Positions 1 through 8,993 are shown, counted from the first letter of the stretch. The stretch is DNA of 64,000 nt from JANRLT01 sp041736895 (GCA_041736895.1 JBGSSS010000213.1:1-64000); one strand, 5' to 3'. Notes: generated by a model from the letters alone, not told the origin. Program-made: numbers and translations.

Positions 1-162
1 GCGCTGCGCGATGCGCGCGAGCGTGCCCAGCAAGCAGAGCACGACGAATGGCTCGCGGCCGATCTGCGCGCGGCGCTCGCTGAACTCGGCCAAGTCACCG
101 GCGCGGTGCAGACCAACGATCTATTGGGCCGCATTTTCAGCCGGTTTTGCATCGGGAAATAG
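1..162 (+). CDS. mnmE: tRNA modification GTPase MnmE, C-terminal end (partial)
   Basis: Frame 1 is open from the window edge to a TAG at 160-162 and encodes 53 residues ending in LLGRIFSRFCIGK. The FCIGK tail, with its cysteine, is the invariant C-terminus of MnmE, which with MnmG installs the carboxymethylaminomethyl group on wobble uridine 34 of certain tRNAs. The helix before it (LGQVTGAVQTNDLLGRIF) fits the C-terminal helical domain. The start lies outside the window. Identification rests on this short but very characteristic tail. Confidence 0.85.
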   Translation, partial: ALRDARERAQQAEHDEWLAADLRAALAELGQVTGAVQTNDLLGRIFSRFCIGK

Positions 163-321
163 CGAAATTTCTAAAACTCGCGCGATTCGGTCCGCTAGCA
201 AAAACCGCTCTAGGACTTGCTGGCGCGCGGCGGTACACTTTGCCCGCTTGATTGCTACCTCAGTGTTTGATTGCTGCTACGCAGTGCTACGATTTTCGCT
301 GCTTTCGCCTGTGGAGTCACG

Positions 322-1881
322 ATGACAACTCGCCCCGTTCCGCCGCGTGCTGCCTCTGTCCGCCTCAGCGTCGCGATGATCGTTCGTGATTGTGCGGAGC
401 CGCTGGCCGCGACGCTGGATTGCATCCAGAACCTGGCCGACGAGATCGTGATCGTGGATACCGGCTCGCGGGACAAGACCCGTGAGTATGCAGCGAAGCG
501 CGCGACACGGGTCGTGGATCTTGCCTGGAACGATGATTTCGCAGCGGCTCGCAATCTAGCCCTCGATTATGTGAGCGGCGATTGGGTGCTGTGGCTTGAT
601 GCGGGCGAGACCATGCGTCAGGAAACGCAAGCGGCTCTGCGAAAGTTCATCGACGAGTTAGCGCAAGAAACGTCGGCGTACTTGCTGTTGATCGATCTTC
701 CGGGTCAAGATGCAGACGCCCCGCACGAACAAGCAGCGCGGATGCGGCTGCATCCGCGGCGTGAAGATTTCAACTGGTTCGGCCGCGTGCGCGAGCAATT
801 GCGCTACGATCCCTTGCAGGGCGAGTTGCGCGTCGAGCAGGCTCCTGGCATCATCGAACGGAGTGTGCGCGATATCGAACCCACGAGTCGCCGCCAACGC
901 GCGGAACGAAATTTACGCCTAGCAGATCTCGAACAGCTTGGAATGGGGCCAAGTGCCCGCCTGGAATTGGTGCGGGCCGAGGCGTTGTCGCATCTCAGCA
1001 AGCCGGAACTGGCGTCCGAGGCGTATCGCCGCGCGGTTGGTTTCGCTGCCCGCGGTTCGACCGAAGCGCTTGAAGCGTACTACGGTTGGCTGACGATTTA
1101 CGATCAATGGCCGGAGCGCCGGAACGAACAATTGGCGATTGCGGCTGCGGCGTTGGAGCAATTTCCGCTAGACGCGCAGCTGCTCTGCGCTACGGGCAAT
1201 TACCTGCAAGCCGCGGGGCGATACGACCTGGCCGCGCGTTCTTATGAATCGGCGAGCAAGCATGGCACGGTAAATATCGAGACCTGGCACCTCGAAAACA
1301 TTGCCGAGGTGACGACCAACTGTTGGGCCGTGGCGCTCGAGAACCTTGGCCAAAGAGATCGGGCTTTGGAGATCGTGCAGGCCCAAGTGGCACAACCCGA
1401 TGCCTCGCTACGAATCATTCGACAATTGTTGGACATGCACATAGTGCGCGGGCAGCGCGTCGCGGCGTTGGAATTGCTGCCACGGTTGCCGATCGCGATC
1501 AAGGATCGCGATGCCTTGCGCAGCGCGATCCGCGGAGCCTGTTTAGCGGCGAAACAACAATGGCCGCAAGCTTTGTCCTATTTGCAAATGGCCTGGAAGG
1601 CAGGCTGCCGCGATATAGTTTGTCTGCGTTGGTACTGCACGACGCTATTCGCACTCGACTCAGCGGACGAACTACATTCGATCTTGATCGAATGGGAACA
1701 ACTGGGAATCCATACGGCTGAGCTGCAACGATTCGCTAGCGTCTGTTTGTCCGCCATCAAGCAAACGCCGACCGACAAGCATCATCGGATCGATGGGACG
1801 CATCCGGTTCAAGCACCTGCGTTGGGCGGGGAATTGGCCGCGCGTGCGGAACTTCGGCCATCGATGTACACCGCTTGGTAA
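322..1881 (+). CDS. Family 2 glycosyltransferase with TPR-like C-terminal region
   Basis: 519 residues from the ATG at 322; the frame is open from 271, but ATG 322 puts the GT-A strand LSVAMIVRDCAE near the N-terminus. Residues 10-110 show the GT2 pattern: a VDTGSRDKT nucleotide-binding turn, NDDFAAARNLAL, and GDWVLWLDAGE, where the metal site is LDAGE rather than a classic DXD, as in SunS-like TPR-containing glycosyltransferases. The remaining ~380 residues are helical with TPR-like periodicity (for example LLCATGNYLQAAGRYDLAAR). Probably cytoplasmic and acting on a protein or envelope glycan; the acceptor is unknown. It lies 160 nt after mnmE and has no obvious operon partner. Confidence 0.75.
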   Translation: MTTRPVPPRAASVRLSVAMIVRDCAEPLAATLDCIQNLADEIVIVDTGSRDKTREYAAKRATRVVDLAWNDDFAAARNLALDYVSGDWVLWLDAGETMRQETQAALRKFIDELAQETSAYLLLIDLPGQDADAPHEQAARMRLHPRREDFNWFGRVREQLRYDPLQGELRVEQAPGIIERSVRDIEPTSRRQRAERNLRLADLEQLGMGPSARLELVRAEALSHLSKPELASEAYRRAVGFAARGSTEALEAYYGWLTIYDQWPERRNEQLAIAAAALEQFPLDAQLLCATGNYLQAAGRYDLAARSYESASKHGTVNIETWHLENIAEVTTNCWAVALENLGQRDRALEIVQAQVAQPDASLRIIRQLLDMHIVRGQRVAALELLPRLPIAIKDRDALRSAIRGACLAAKQQWPQALSYLQMAWKAGCRDIVCLRWYCTTLFALDSADELHSILIEWEQLGIHTAELQRFASVCLSAIKQTPTDKHHRIDGTHPVQAPALGGELAARAELRPSMYTAW

Positions 1882-2037
1882 TCTCCTCTTCCTGTTGGCT
1901 ATTTGGGTGGATTTCATAAGTTCATGGCCCGATTCAGTTTGCGTGCGAGCGGGTTGACAAGAAATGAGACCTGATTCAGACTAGCGTGGATAGTTCGCTA
2001 TGTTGTGTGATCGTCTGTCCGAGCGCGAAAGGTACTG

Positions 2038-2421
2038 ATGTCCGTCTATTTGTCCACCGCCCTTCTCCCCTTGGTATCGCCTCGTTCGGGGGATGCTAGC
2101 GGCGCGTGGCCAGTGGATTCTCGTTTTTCGCTCCCCACGGTTCGTTCCGCCGTAGATGACGACGACGATGAAGAGGAGGAAGAGAAGGAAAAAGACGACG
2201 ATGACGACGAAGACGTCATCCCGCCAATTGAAACCGAGCCGTTGCCTTTGGAAGAGGACAACTACTTCGACGAAAACGACTTCGACGACGACTTTGATGA
2301 CGACTTCGAAGAGGAATATGAAGAAATCGAAGCCGATTTCAATGAGAACGACGAAGAAAAGATTCCCGAACCGCCGAAGAATGAAGAAGACGACGAATCC
2401 GATTTGGACGGTGACTTTTAA
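2038..2421 (+). CDS. Extremely acidic low-complexity protein
   Basis: 127 residues. The first ~40 are ordinary; from there the protein is dominated by Asp and Glu runs, with scattered Phe and Tyr in a repeat such as DDDFDDDF. No known domain is recognised. Such very acidic short proteins are common in planctomycetes and probably disordered. The ATG follows a GAAAGGT stretch that could serve as ribosome binding site. Antisense and frame-shifted ORFs over the same DNA are by-products of the GAC/GAA repeats. Function unknown; the acidic tract could bind cations or basic proteins, which is inference only. Confidence 0.6.
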   Translation: MSVYLSTALLPLVSPRSGDASGAWPVDSRFSLPTVRSAVDDDDDEEEEEKEKDDDDDEDVIPPIETEPLPLEEDNYFDENDFDDDFDDDFEEEYEEIEADFNENDEEKIPEPPKNEEDDESDLDGDF

Positions 2422-2530
2422 CGGCGGCGATCCCGACTCGCTGACCGGCCGCGCGGCCTAACCGCGTGACACATACGGCGCAGCACAACAACACAGTGCA
2501 GCATGATCGCTCAGAAGAGCCGACAATCCT

Positions 2531-2582
2531 TGTAGCTGAAGTCGCAAGACTTCAGAATCCGAGGTCTCACGACCTCGGCTAC
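2531..2582. repeat. Intergenic palindrome, 'GTAGC-tgaagtcgcaagacttca' family
   Basis: Two stem-loops back to back: one around GTCGCAAGAC and one around GGTCTCACGACC, bounded by TGTAGC and GGCTAC. Related copies lie at 10471-10494, 11196-11280 and 33528-33551. All are intergenic. They look like small non-autonomous repeats and may also act as mRNA hairpins. Confidence 0.7.
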
Positions 2583-2628
2583 GAGAAGCGGCAAGTTTCC
2601 CGGTCACCGTGTTTTTACTGTCACGGTT

Positions 2629-3060
2629 ATGAGCTACTCCGCCGACATCCCCGACGCTGATCGCCCTCGCCGCACGGAACTGCCGTGGTTTGGCGAATTG
2701 GATGAACTCGATTTCGAGATCGACTTCTTCGAGCAGATACTCCGCCGCCAGCCGAACTATTTGAATGTCCTGCGCGTTATTGGCGAGCTCCTCTCGCGCA
2801 AAGGACTCTACGACCGGACTCTGGAAATCGACCGCCGCTTGGTTTCGCTTCGTCCCAGCGACGGAATTGCGCGGTACAACTTGGCTTGTAGCTTGGCTCG
2901 TCAGGGCGAACTGTTGCTGGCCGTCGAAGAATTGTCGAACGCCCTTGAACTTGGCTACGACGATTTTGCCCATCTCGAAGTCGATCCGGATCTCGACGCG
3001 CTTCGCGAATTGCCGGAGTTTCTCGCACTGATTAGGCGTTATGGCGTGGAAAAAGAGTAG
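2629..3060 (+). CDS. Small TPR-repeat protein
   Basis: 143 residues. Two to three TPR-like helical pairs are visible between residues 25 and 115 (YLNVLRVIGELLSRKGLYDR, then GIARYNLACSLARQGELLLA), followed by a tail LDALRELPEFLALIRRYG that is often found after TPRs in planctomycete proteins (TPR end-of-group form). No signal peptide, so probably a cytoplasmic scaffold. The ATG at 2629 begins a peptide MSYSADIP with no strong Shine-Dalgarno. It precedes a lipoprotein gene by about 150 nt. Partner unknown. Confidence 0.7.
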   Translation: MSYSADIPDADRPRRTELPWFGELDELDFEIDFFEQILRRQPNYLNVLRVIGELLSRKGLYDRTLEIDRRLVSLRPSDGIARYNLACSLARQGELLLAVEELSNALELGYDDFAHLEVDPDLDALRELPEFLALIRRYGVEKE

Positions 3061-3208
3061 CGTTCAATGCAAGCCCGAGGCGTTAGCCAGGGAGTGTCTT
3101 CTTAGCGGAGAACACGTTCAACCATCCGCAGTTGCTGGACAGCTTGAACACGCTAGAATTGAGTCCTTGAAGAAGGATCCTCGAATACCACAAGGAAGGA
3201 AGCCAGCC

Positions 3209-3610
3209 ATGTTGCGTCGGATGCTTTGCGTATTGGGTCTCGCCCTGTTGGTCTGCACCGGCTGCGGCGATGGCGGAGCCGAGGTTTCGAAGAAGCAATT
3301 CGCCCTGCTCAGCGATTTGCGGGACACGATGGCAAAAGTCAAAGACGCCGCCACACTCAAGACCGAACTTCCGAACCTGGAAAAAATTATCCACGATCTC
3401 GTCCAGACCGAAGCCGAGCTAAGCAAACAGCAAATCTCGACCGAACAAGCGCGGGACTTGCGCACAAAATATGGCAAGGAATGGGAAGTATTGGGCCCCG
3501 CATTGAAAGAACACGGGCGGCGTATCGAAGCGCTGGAAAATGTTGACGATAAAGACCTCGAACGACTCACCGCAGCGATTGCCGCCGTCAAGACCGGCAC
3601 CACGCCGTAA
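3209..3610 (+). CDS. Small predicted lipoprotein, coiled-coil
   Basis: 133 residues from the ATG at 3209, which is preceded by an AAGGAAGGA ribosome binding site at 3192-3200. The N-terminus MLRRMLCVLGLALLVCTGCG is a lipoprotein signal with a TGCG lipobox, so Cys19 should be lipidated. The rest is charged and helical (residues 30-130), probably coiled coil, with no catalytic motif. The frame is open upstream to 3041, but that extension overlaps the preceding TPR gene and lacks coding character. Function unknown. Confidence 0.75.
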   Translation: MLRRMLCVLGLALLVCTGCGDGGAEVSKKQFALLSDLRDTMAKVKDAATLKTELPNLEKIIHDLVQTEAELSKQQISTEQARDLRTKYGKEWEVLGPALKEHGRRIEALENVDDKDLERLTAAIAAVKTGTTP

Positions 3611-3624
3611 TACAAGCAAGGCCG

Positions 3625-3785
3625 TGAACACGGTGATACTGAGATTACGGAGAGACACGGAGAATAAGAAATTTTTGAGCAAAAGAATGATCCCTTTATG
3701 GCTCATCTATGTCCCATCTGTGGATAGCTTTTTGGATTTGCCTTCTCGTTGCCGCTCCGAATTTTCTCCGTATCTCCCTGTTTTG
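3625..3785. repeat. Inverted-repeat element between a lipoprotein gene and ileS
   Basis: The left arm reads roughly ACGGAGAGACACGGAGAAT (about 3645-3665) and the right arm TTTTCTCCGTATCTCCCTGT (about 3763-3783), giving an imperfect ~20 bp inverted repeat around a ~100 nt AT-richer centre. Nothing coding is seen inside. It fills most of the 315 nt gap before ileS. A separate short palindrome, TCCCGC-GAATC-GCGGGA, lies near 3855-3871. No T-box features (specifier loop, UGGN antiterminator) are apparent. Confidence 0.55.
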
Positions 3786-3924
3786 TATTTGATTCGCGTT
3801 TAGCGGCATCTCCCGCAAATCGTGCCGCGAGAGTATGATAGATCACTTCGCAAGTCCCGCGAATCGCGGGAGATTGTGTGAGAAGTCGGTCTCTCGTATT
3901 TCACCTTAGCTCCCGTCCGCGCCT

Positions 3925-6900
3925 ATGTTTTCGCCTGTCTCCGGCCAAGTCCGTTTTCCTGAACTCGAAACGCGCATCCTGGAGTTCTGGAAAGAAAACG
4001 GCATCTACGAGCAAACGCTCAAGGCCCGCGCCCACGCGCCGCGGTTCGTCTTCTACGAAGGTCCGCCAACCGCCAACGGTTTGCCCCACCCGGGCCATTG
4101 TCTGACCCGCGCGATCAAGGACCTCTTCCCGCGTTACAAGACGATGCGCGGGTTGCTCTGCGAACGCAAAGCCGGTTGGGACACGCACGGGTTGCCGGTC
4201 GAAGTCGAAGTCTGCAAAGAACTCGGCATCCACAGCAAAGAAGAAATCGAAGCCTACGGCGTCGAACCGTTCATCCGCAAGTGCCAAGCCAGCGTATGGC
4301 GCTACATGCAGGAATGGCGCGTCCTCACCGAACGGCTCGGGTTCTGGGTCGATCTCGATGCGGCCTACGTCACGTATCATCAAACGTTCGTCGAAAGCGT
4401 CTGGTGGTCGCTCAAGGAGCTCTTCAACCGCGGCCTGCTCTACCAAGGCCACAAGATCGTCTGGTGGTGGGCCCAAGGAGGCACCGCGCTCAGCGCCGGC
4501 GAAGTCGGCCAAGGCTACCGCGAAGTGGCGGACCCGAGTGTGTATGTGAAGTTTCCACTCATCGACGAAAACAACGTCGTGACGGATACGTCACTACTCG
4601 TTTGGACAACAACCCCTTGGACGCTTCCGAGCAATCAATTCGCGGCCGTACATCCGAACCTCGAATACGCGATCGTGGTTGTTGAATCGGAGCAGGAAGA
4701 TCGCCAAGAAAAACTGATCATTGCGAAAGACCTTGTCGAGGTCGTCGCGACGAAATCAAAGCAATCGCTTAAAATGCTGTCTACTTGTCAGGGGAGTGAA
4801 CTAGTAGGCAAGCGGTATTTCCCACCATTCATCTGCTATTTTAAGCATGCTAAGGAACTAGCCAGCCAGTGGTCTGTTGTCGCCGCGGACTTCGTGACAA
4901 TTGACAGTGGTTCAGGTGTAGTTCACCAAGCTCCGGCATTCGGGGAAGTGGACTACGAAGTTCTGGTCGAGCAGCGGAAAGCAACTGGCAGCGAGATTCC
5001 GTTGATCAATGCGGTAGGACCAGATGGGAAGTTCACCCACGAAGCACCTAATTTCTTTCGCGGCCGCTGGGTAAAAGACTGCGACAAGGACATCATCCGC
5101 GATCTGAAGACGCGCGGCTTGCTCTTCCATCGCGAAGAGTACCTGCACGACTACCCATTCTGCTGGCGCGCCGAAAACGATCCGCTGATTCAGTACCCGC
5201 GCAAGAGCTGGTTCATCAAGACGTCGCAGTTCAAGGACCGGATGCTGGCCAACAACGCCCAGATCAATTGGCTGCCGGAGCATATCAAGGACGGACGGTT
5301 CGGGAACTTCCTCGAGTCGAACGTCGATTGGGCACTCTCGCGCGAACGCTATTGGGGCACACCGTTGCCAATTTGGGTCTGCCAACAGACGGGCCAGATG
5401 GAAGCGATCGGCAGTTACAAGGAACTGCTCGCCAAGCCCGGCATCAAGGGAACAGAAGCCTGGACCAAGGCCAAGGCCGAGCATCCGGAATTAGTCGAGG
5501 ACCTTTGCGTTCACAAACCGTACATCGACGAGATCACCTACGACTCGCCGTTCGCGCCCGGCGCGCACATGCGCCGTGTGCCCGACGTGATCGACTGCTG
5601 GTACGACAGCGGCGCGATGCCATTCGCGCAGTGGGGTTACCCGCATCAGAACAAGGCCAAGTTCCGCGAACAGTTTCCGGCCGACTTCATTAGCGAAGCA
5701 CTCGACCAAACGCGCGGTTGGTTCTACAGCCAGCTGGCAATCAGCACATTGCTCTTTGGTCCTGATCCGACCAAGAAAACGCACGACCCGCTGGTCGATT
5801 TACCGGCCAACAAGTACCCCAAGTCGCCGACAAAGACGGAGGTCGCGAACCTGCAGCAGCCTTTTCCGCATCCGTTCAAGAACTGCATCGTGCTTGGCCT
5901 GATGGTCAGCGAATGGTGGGAGTCCAAGGACGGCAAGCAAGTCTTTCTCTCCGAGGAAGACGCCGTCAAAACACTCGGCCAAGGCAACTTCGCCCAAAAG
6001 GTCGGCAAGATGTCCAAAAGCAAGCGGAACTACCGCGCGCCGAAGGAAATCTTCGACATGTACGGTGCGGACGCGCTGCGGTGGTACTTCTTCGCGAATC
6101 AACCGCCATGGACGACGATCCGTTACAGCGAACAAGCGATCAAGGACAGCATCCCCGAGTTTTTGCTCCGCCTCTGGAACGTTTTTAGTTTTTTCACAAT
6201 CTACGCGAATATTGATAACTTCGACCCAGGCAAACTACTCGGCGGCGACGTCGGGCAACTCGAAGCTGAAATCCTGGCGCAAGCCGAGCACTATCGTCCA
6301 ATCGACGAGCGCGGCGAGCTCGATCGCTGGATCATGAGCGAGTTGCATCGCACCGCCGCGATTATCTGCGAACGGATGGACGAGTACGACAACTTTACGG
6401 CGTGCGGCGCGATCACCGCGTTCGTTGATGCGCTCTCGAACTGGTACGTTCGCCGCAGCCGCGAACGCCTTTGGGCTCCCGACAAGAATGACCCGGCAAA
6501 GCTCGATGCGTATTGGACGCTGTACGAGTGCTTGCTCACGACGGCCAAGCTGATCGCCCCATTTACCCCGTTTTTGGCCGAGGAATTGTGGCAAAAACTC
6601 GCCCGCGTGCCGTTCGCAGATCGCACGATCGAAAGCGTGCACCTCTGCGACTACCCGACGGGCGACGCCGCGGTGATCGACGAGCAATTGTCGGTGCGGA
6701 TGAACTTGGTGCGCGAGATTTCGTCGCTCGGCCGCGCCGCGCGGATGGGTGCGAAGCTCAAGGTTCGTCAGCCATTGGCCAAAGTCGAGGTGATCCTCGC
6801 CGATCCGACCCACGAAGCCTGGCTCCAGCAGCATTGCTCGCTGATCCAAGAAGAGCTCAACGTCAAGCAGGTCGACTTCACGCGCGAAGCGGATCAGTAC

Positions 6901-7437
6901 ATCACATACTCAGTGCTGCCGGACCTGAAGAAGCTCGGGCCAAAGATCGGCAAACGTCTGCCGACGCTCAAACAAGCCCTCGCCGCGGCCGATGCCGCGA
7001 AACTCCTCGCCGAAATGAACGCCAGCGGCAGCGCGACGCTGACACTACCCGATGGACCGCTGAGTTTGACGAGCGAAGAACTCCTGATCCGCCTGCAAGC
7101 GAAACCCGGCTGGGCCGCGGCGCAAGGTTCCGGCTGCGTCGTCGTCCTCTCGACGGAATTAACGCCGGCACTCGTCAACGAAGGAATTGCTCGCGAGTTG
7201 ATCCATGTGATTCAGTCGGAGCGTAAGGAGTTGAATCTTGAATACACGGACCGGATCGAGATCGACTACTTCGTGAACGGCAATCTCGATTTGGCGACCG
7301 CGATCACCGATTTCGCCGCGGAAATCCAAGCTGAAACGCTGGCCGATTCGTTGCTGCATCGCAAATCGAATGATGGCTTGCAGCAGGTCTCGCTGGGCGA
7401 GCATATGATCCATTACGCTGCAAAGAAAAAGCTTTAG
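3925..7437 (+). CDS. ileS: Isoleucyl-tRNA synthetase
   Basis: 1170 residues, a class I synthetase that charges tRNA-Ile. The HIGH motif appears as HPGH (residues 55-58) in PPTANGLPHPGH and KMSKS at residues 695-699. Between them lie the CP1 editing domain (about 200-400) and the GWFYSQL and DWALSRERYWG signatures; the C-terminus has the anticodon-binding and elongated tail of the eukaryote-like (type 2) IleS. It is longer than the usual ~1040 residues, partly from an insertion before KMSKS (about 610-690). Nucleotides ~4690-5045, covering part of the editing domain, use visibly different codons from the flanks. Probably monocistronic with purN 100 nt downstream across a repeat. Confidence 0.95.
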   Translation: MFSPVSGQVRFPELETRILEFWKENGIYEQTLKARAHAPRFVFYEGPPTANGLPHPGHCLTRAIKDLFPRYKTMRGLLCERKAGWDTHGLPVEVEVCKELGIHSKEEIEAYGVEPFIRKCQASVWRYMQEWRVLTERLGFWVDLDAAYVTYHQTFVESVWWSLKELFNRGLLYQGHKIVWWWAQGGTALSAGEVGQGYREVADPSVYVKFPLIDENNVVTDTSLLVWTTTPWTLPSNQFAAVHPNLEYAIVVVESEQEDRQEKLIIAKDLVEVVATKSKQSLKMLSTCQGSELVGKRYFPPFICYFKHAKELASQWSVVAADFVTIDSGSGVVHQAPAFGEVDYEVLVEQRKATGSEIPLINAVGPDGKFTHEAPNFFRGRWVKDCDKDIIRDLKTRGLLFHREEYLHDYPFCWRAENDPLIQYPRKSWFIKTSQFKDRMLANNAQINWLPEHIKDGRFGNFLESNVDWALSRERYWGTPLPIWVCQQTGQMEAIGSYKELLAKPGIKGTEAWTKAKAEHPELVEDLCVHKPYIDEITYDSPFAPGAHMRRVPDVIDCWYDSGAMPFAQWGYPHQNKAKFREQFPADFISEALDQTRGWFYSQLAISTLLFGPDPTKKTHDPLVDLPANKYPKSPTKTEVANLQQPFPHPFKNCIVLGLMVSEWWESKDGKQVFLSEEDAVKTLGQGNFAQKVGKMSKSKRNYRAPKEIFDMYGADALRWYFFANQPPWTTIRYSEQAIKDSIPEFLLRLWNVFSFFTIYANIDNFDPGKLLGGDVGQLEAEILAQAEHYRPIDERGELDRWIMSELHRTAAIICERMDEYDNFTACGAITAFVDALSNWYVRRSRERLWAPDKNDPAKLDAYWTLYECLLTTAKLIAPFTPFLAEELWQKLARVPFADRTIESVHLCDYPTGDAAVIDEQLSVRMNLVREISSLGRAARMGAKLKVRQPLAKVEVILADPTHEAWLQQHCSLIQEELNVKQVDFTREADQYITYSVLPDLKKLGPKIGKRLPTLKQALAAADAAKLLAEMNASGSATLTLPDGPLSLTSEELLIRLQAKPGWAAAQGSGCVVVLSTELTPALVNEGIARELIHVIQSERKELNLEYTDRIEIDYFVNGNLDLATAITDFAAEIQAETLADSLLHRKSNDGLQQVSLGEHMIHYAAKKKL

Positions 7438-7465
7438 GCACCGCTCAAGAACAACTTTCATTTTG

Positions 7466-7528
7466 TAGCCCGTAGCGTTAGCGAAGGCGACAAAAATGCT
7501 GTCACTCCCTCGCTAACGCTACGGGCTA
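7466..7528. repeat. Intergenic palindrome, 'TAGCCCGTAGCGTTAGCGA' family
   Basis: A near-perfect inverted repeat: TAGCCCGTAGCGTTAGCGA (from 7466) and its complement ending at 7528, separated by about 20 nt. Other copies or half-copies are at 40654-40756, 42653-42675 and 57700-57727. Translation of the + arm gives the spurious peptide ARSVSEG, a common artefact in planctomycete ORF predictions. Confidence 0.8.
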
Positions 7529-7541
7529 TAAAAGAACCGCT

Positions 7542-8180
7542 GTGTCCCAACTAACGAAAAAACTTCGTCTCGCGGTGCTGATTTCCGGCGGCGGGACGAC
7601 GCTGCGCAATTTGCTGGATCGCATCAAAGCCGGAACGCTCGCGGCGGAGATCGCGGTCGTCATATCCAGCAATCCCAATTCGCCAGGCCTGGCGATGGCA
7701 CAATCCGCCGGCATCGCGACGCAGGTCATCACGACCAAGGAATCGCCGCAGGTTCCAGAATTCAGTCAACGGATCTTCGCGGCTTGCGACGCGGCGAATG
7801 CCGACTATGTAATCTGTGCCGGCTTTCTGAAACGACTGAAGATCCCAGCGGCGCATCTAGCGCGCGTCGTGAACATTCACCCGTCGTTGATCCCTTCGTA
7901 CTGCGGCGCAGGAATGTATGGCCACCACGTTCACGAAGCGGTGCTTGCTGCCGGGGCGAAGCTCAGCGGCTGTACCGTTCACTTCGTTGATGACGAATAC
8001 GATCATGGTCCGATCATTGCCCAGCGCGCGGTGCCGGTGCTTGCGGGTGATACGCAGTCGTCGCTCGCCGCGCGGGTCTTTGCCCAAGAGTGTGAACTCT
8101 TGCCGACGGTAATCAACTGGCTGGCGTTCGGAGTTGTGAAGATCGAGCAAGGCCGAGCCGTCGTGGGTTCTACTTCTTAA
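7542..8180 (+). CDS. purN: Phosphoribosylglycinamide formyltransferase
   Basis: 212 residues, the usual PurN length. It transfers a formyl group from 10-formyl-THF to GAR in purine synthesis. LRLAVLISGGGTTLRNLLD near the N-terminus is the phosphate-binding SGxGSN-type loop; the catalytic Asn-His-Asp set is visible as NIHPSLIP (residues ~109-116) and DDEYDHGPI (~148-156). The start codon is GTG at 7542. Its TAA stop shares the four bases TTAA (8177-8180) with the stop of the convergent GNAT gene, so no intergenic space remains. Confidence 0.93.
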   Translation: MSQLTKKLRLAVLISGGGTTLRNLLDRIKAGTLAAEIAVVISSNPNSPGLAMAQSAGIATQVITTKESPQVPEFSQRIFAACDAANADYVICAGFLKRLKIPAAHLARVVNIHPSLIPSYCGAGMYGHHVHEAVLAAGAKLSGCTVHFVDDEYDHGPIIAQRAVPVLAGDTQSSLAARVFAQECELLPTVINWLAFGVVKIEQGRAVVGSTS

Positions 8181-8725
8181 CGAACCTCTTGGTAGCCGAG
8201 CTTGCGATAGAGCGCCACCGCTTCGCGCCAATCGACATGTGTCTCTAAATACACCGCTCGGCCGCCGAGATCCCACACCGCTGCTTCCATCTGCGCGACC
8301 AACGCCGTCGCGATCCCCTGCCCTCGCCAGCGCGGCGCCACCAAAAGCCAATGCAACACATAGCGTGTCTCGTCGGGCAGCGCGCGCTCTGCCAATGTCA
8401 CGGTGCCGATGAGTTGTGGCTGGCCTGGCCGTGGTTTCAACAAACTCAAAGGGCCCGCGGAAGCTGCTGTTGAGCAATCGAGCGGCGGCAACTCGGCCAG
8501 CCACATCCGTGTGGGCTGCCACCACGGCTTGTGCAGAAACTCGCGCTCGAAATCGCTCTGGTCCCAAGCCTGCACTCCGCGCTGCTGACGACTGAACGTG
8601 AGCGAACGCAAATCCAGCCACGCTCGCGAATCGTGGTCGTCTCGATACGCCCGAACAGTGACATTCTCAGGCAGCGAAGCAAGAACCGGCCGGCTAGATA
8701 GCGTTTTACGAAGTTGCAGGATCAT
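8177..8725 (-). CDS. GNAT-family N-acetyltransferase
   Basis: 182 residues. The acetyl-CoA binding motif A is clear in LLVAPRWRGQGIATALV (residues ~130-146, R-x-x-G-x-A pattern), followed by motif B with YLETHVDWREAVALYRKLGY near the C-terminus. The N-terminal half (LPENVTVRAYRDDHDSRAWL) resembles mycothiol-synthase type GNATs. Substrate unknown. It converges on purN with overlapping stop codons and stands before the microcompartment operon, reading away from it. Confidence 0.85.
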   Translation of the reverse strand: MILQLRKTLSSRPVLASLPENVTVRAYRDDHDSRAWLDLRSLTFSRQQRGVQAWDQSDFEREFLHKPWWQPTRMWLAELPPLDCSTAASAGPLSLLKPRPGQPQLIGTVTLAERALPDETRYVLHWLLVAPRWRGQGIATALVAQMEAAVWDLGGRAVYLETHVDWREAVALYRKLGYQEVR

Positions 8726-8829
8726 GCGGCGATTATCGGCTTTTGCGCTCCGGCTGCGAGGGCAAACCGAAAAAACCTGTGCAACTCATTGCTGCAAAAA
8801 GATTTACGTTCTGGGTAGTCTTGCCTAAT

Positions 8830-8993
8830 AATGACATGAAACGTTCATTAAATGCAACAAATAACGAGCATCTATGGCCTATAACTGCAATTAACTTGAA
8901 AGAAATCTGTCATAAAATTGCAATATCGAACAATTTATGGCATACTAGCCATTGTACTGTTTTTGTGAGGTTTCTTTGAGTGAGGCAGATTGA
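8830..8993 (+). promoter_or_regulatory. AT-rich promoter and operator region of the BMC operon
   Basis: This ~160 nt stretch is much richer in A+T than its surroundings. A candidate sigma-70 promoter is TTGCAA at 8918-8923 and CATACT at 8941-8946 with a 17 nt spacer (4/6 matches each). The hyphenated palindrome ATGGC-ATACTA-GCCAT (8937-8952) overlaps the -10, and a looser inverted repeat ATAAAATTG/CAATTTAT lies at 8912-8938. Both are plausible sites for the DeoR repressor encoded just downstream. Inference from pattern only. Confidence 0.4.

Noticed and set aside
2046..2261. Serine-rich open frame on the minus strand opposite the acidic gene
   Set aside because: Poly-Ser is the mirror of the GAC/GAA repeats in the acidic gene; no independent evidence.
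3041..3208. N-terminal extension of the small lipoprotein
   Set aside because: It overlaps the TPR gene, lacks coding character and would bury the lipoprotein signal.
3800..3925. Possible T-box riboswitch before ileS
   Set aside because: The leader lacks a specifier stem and antiterminator sequence; only repeat palindromes are present.
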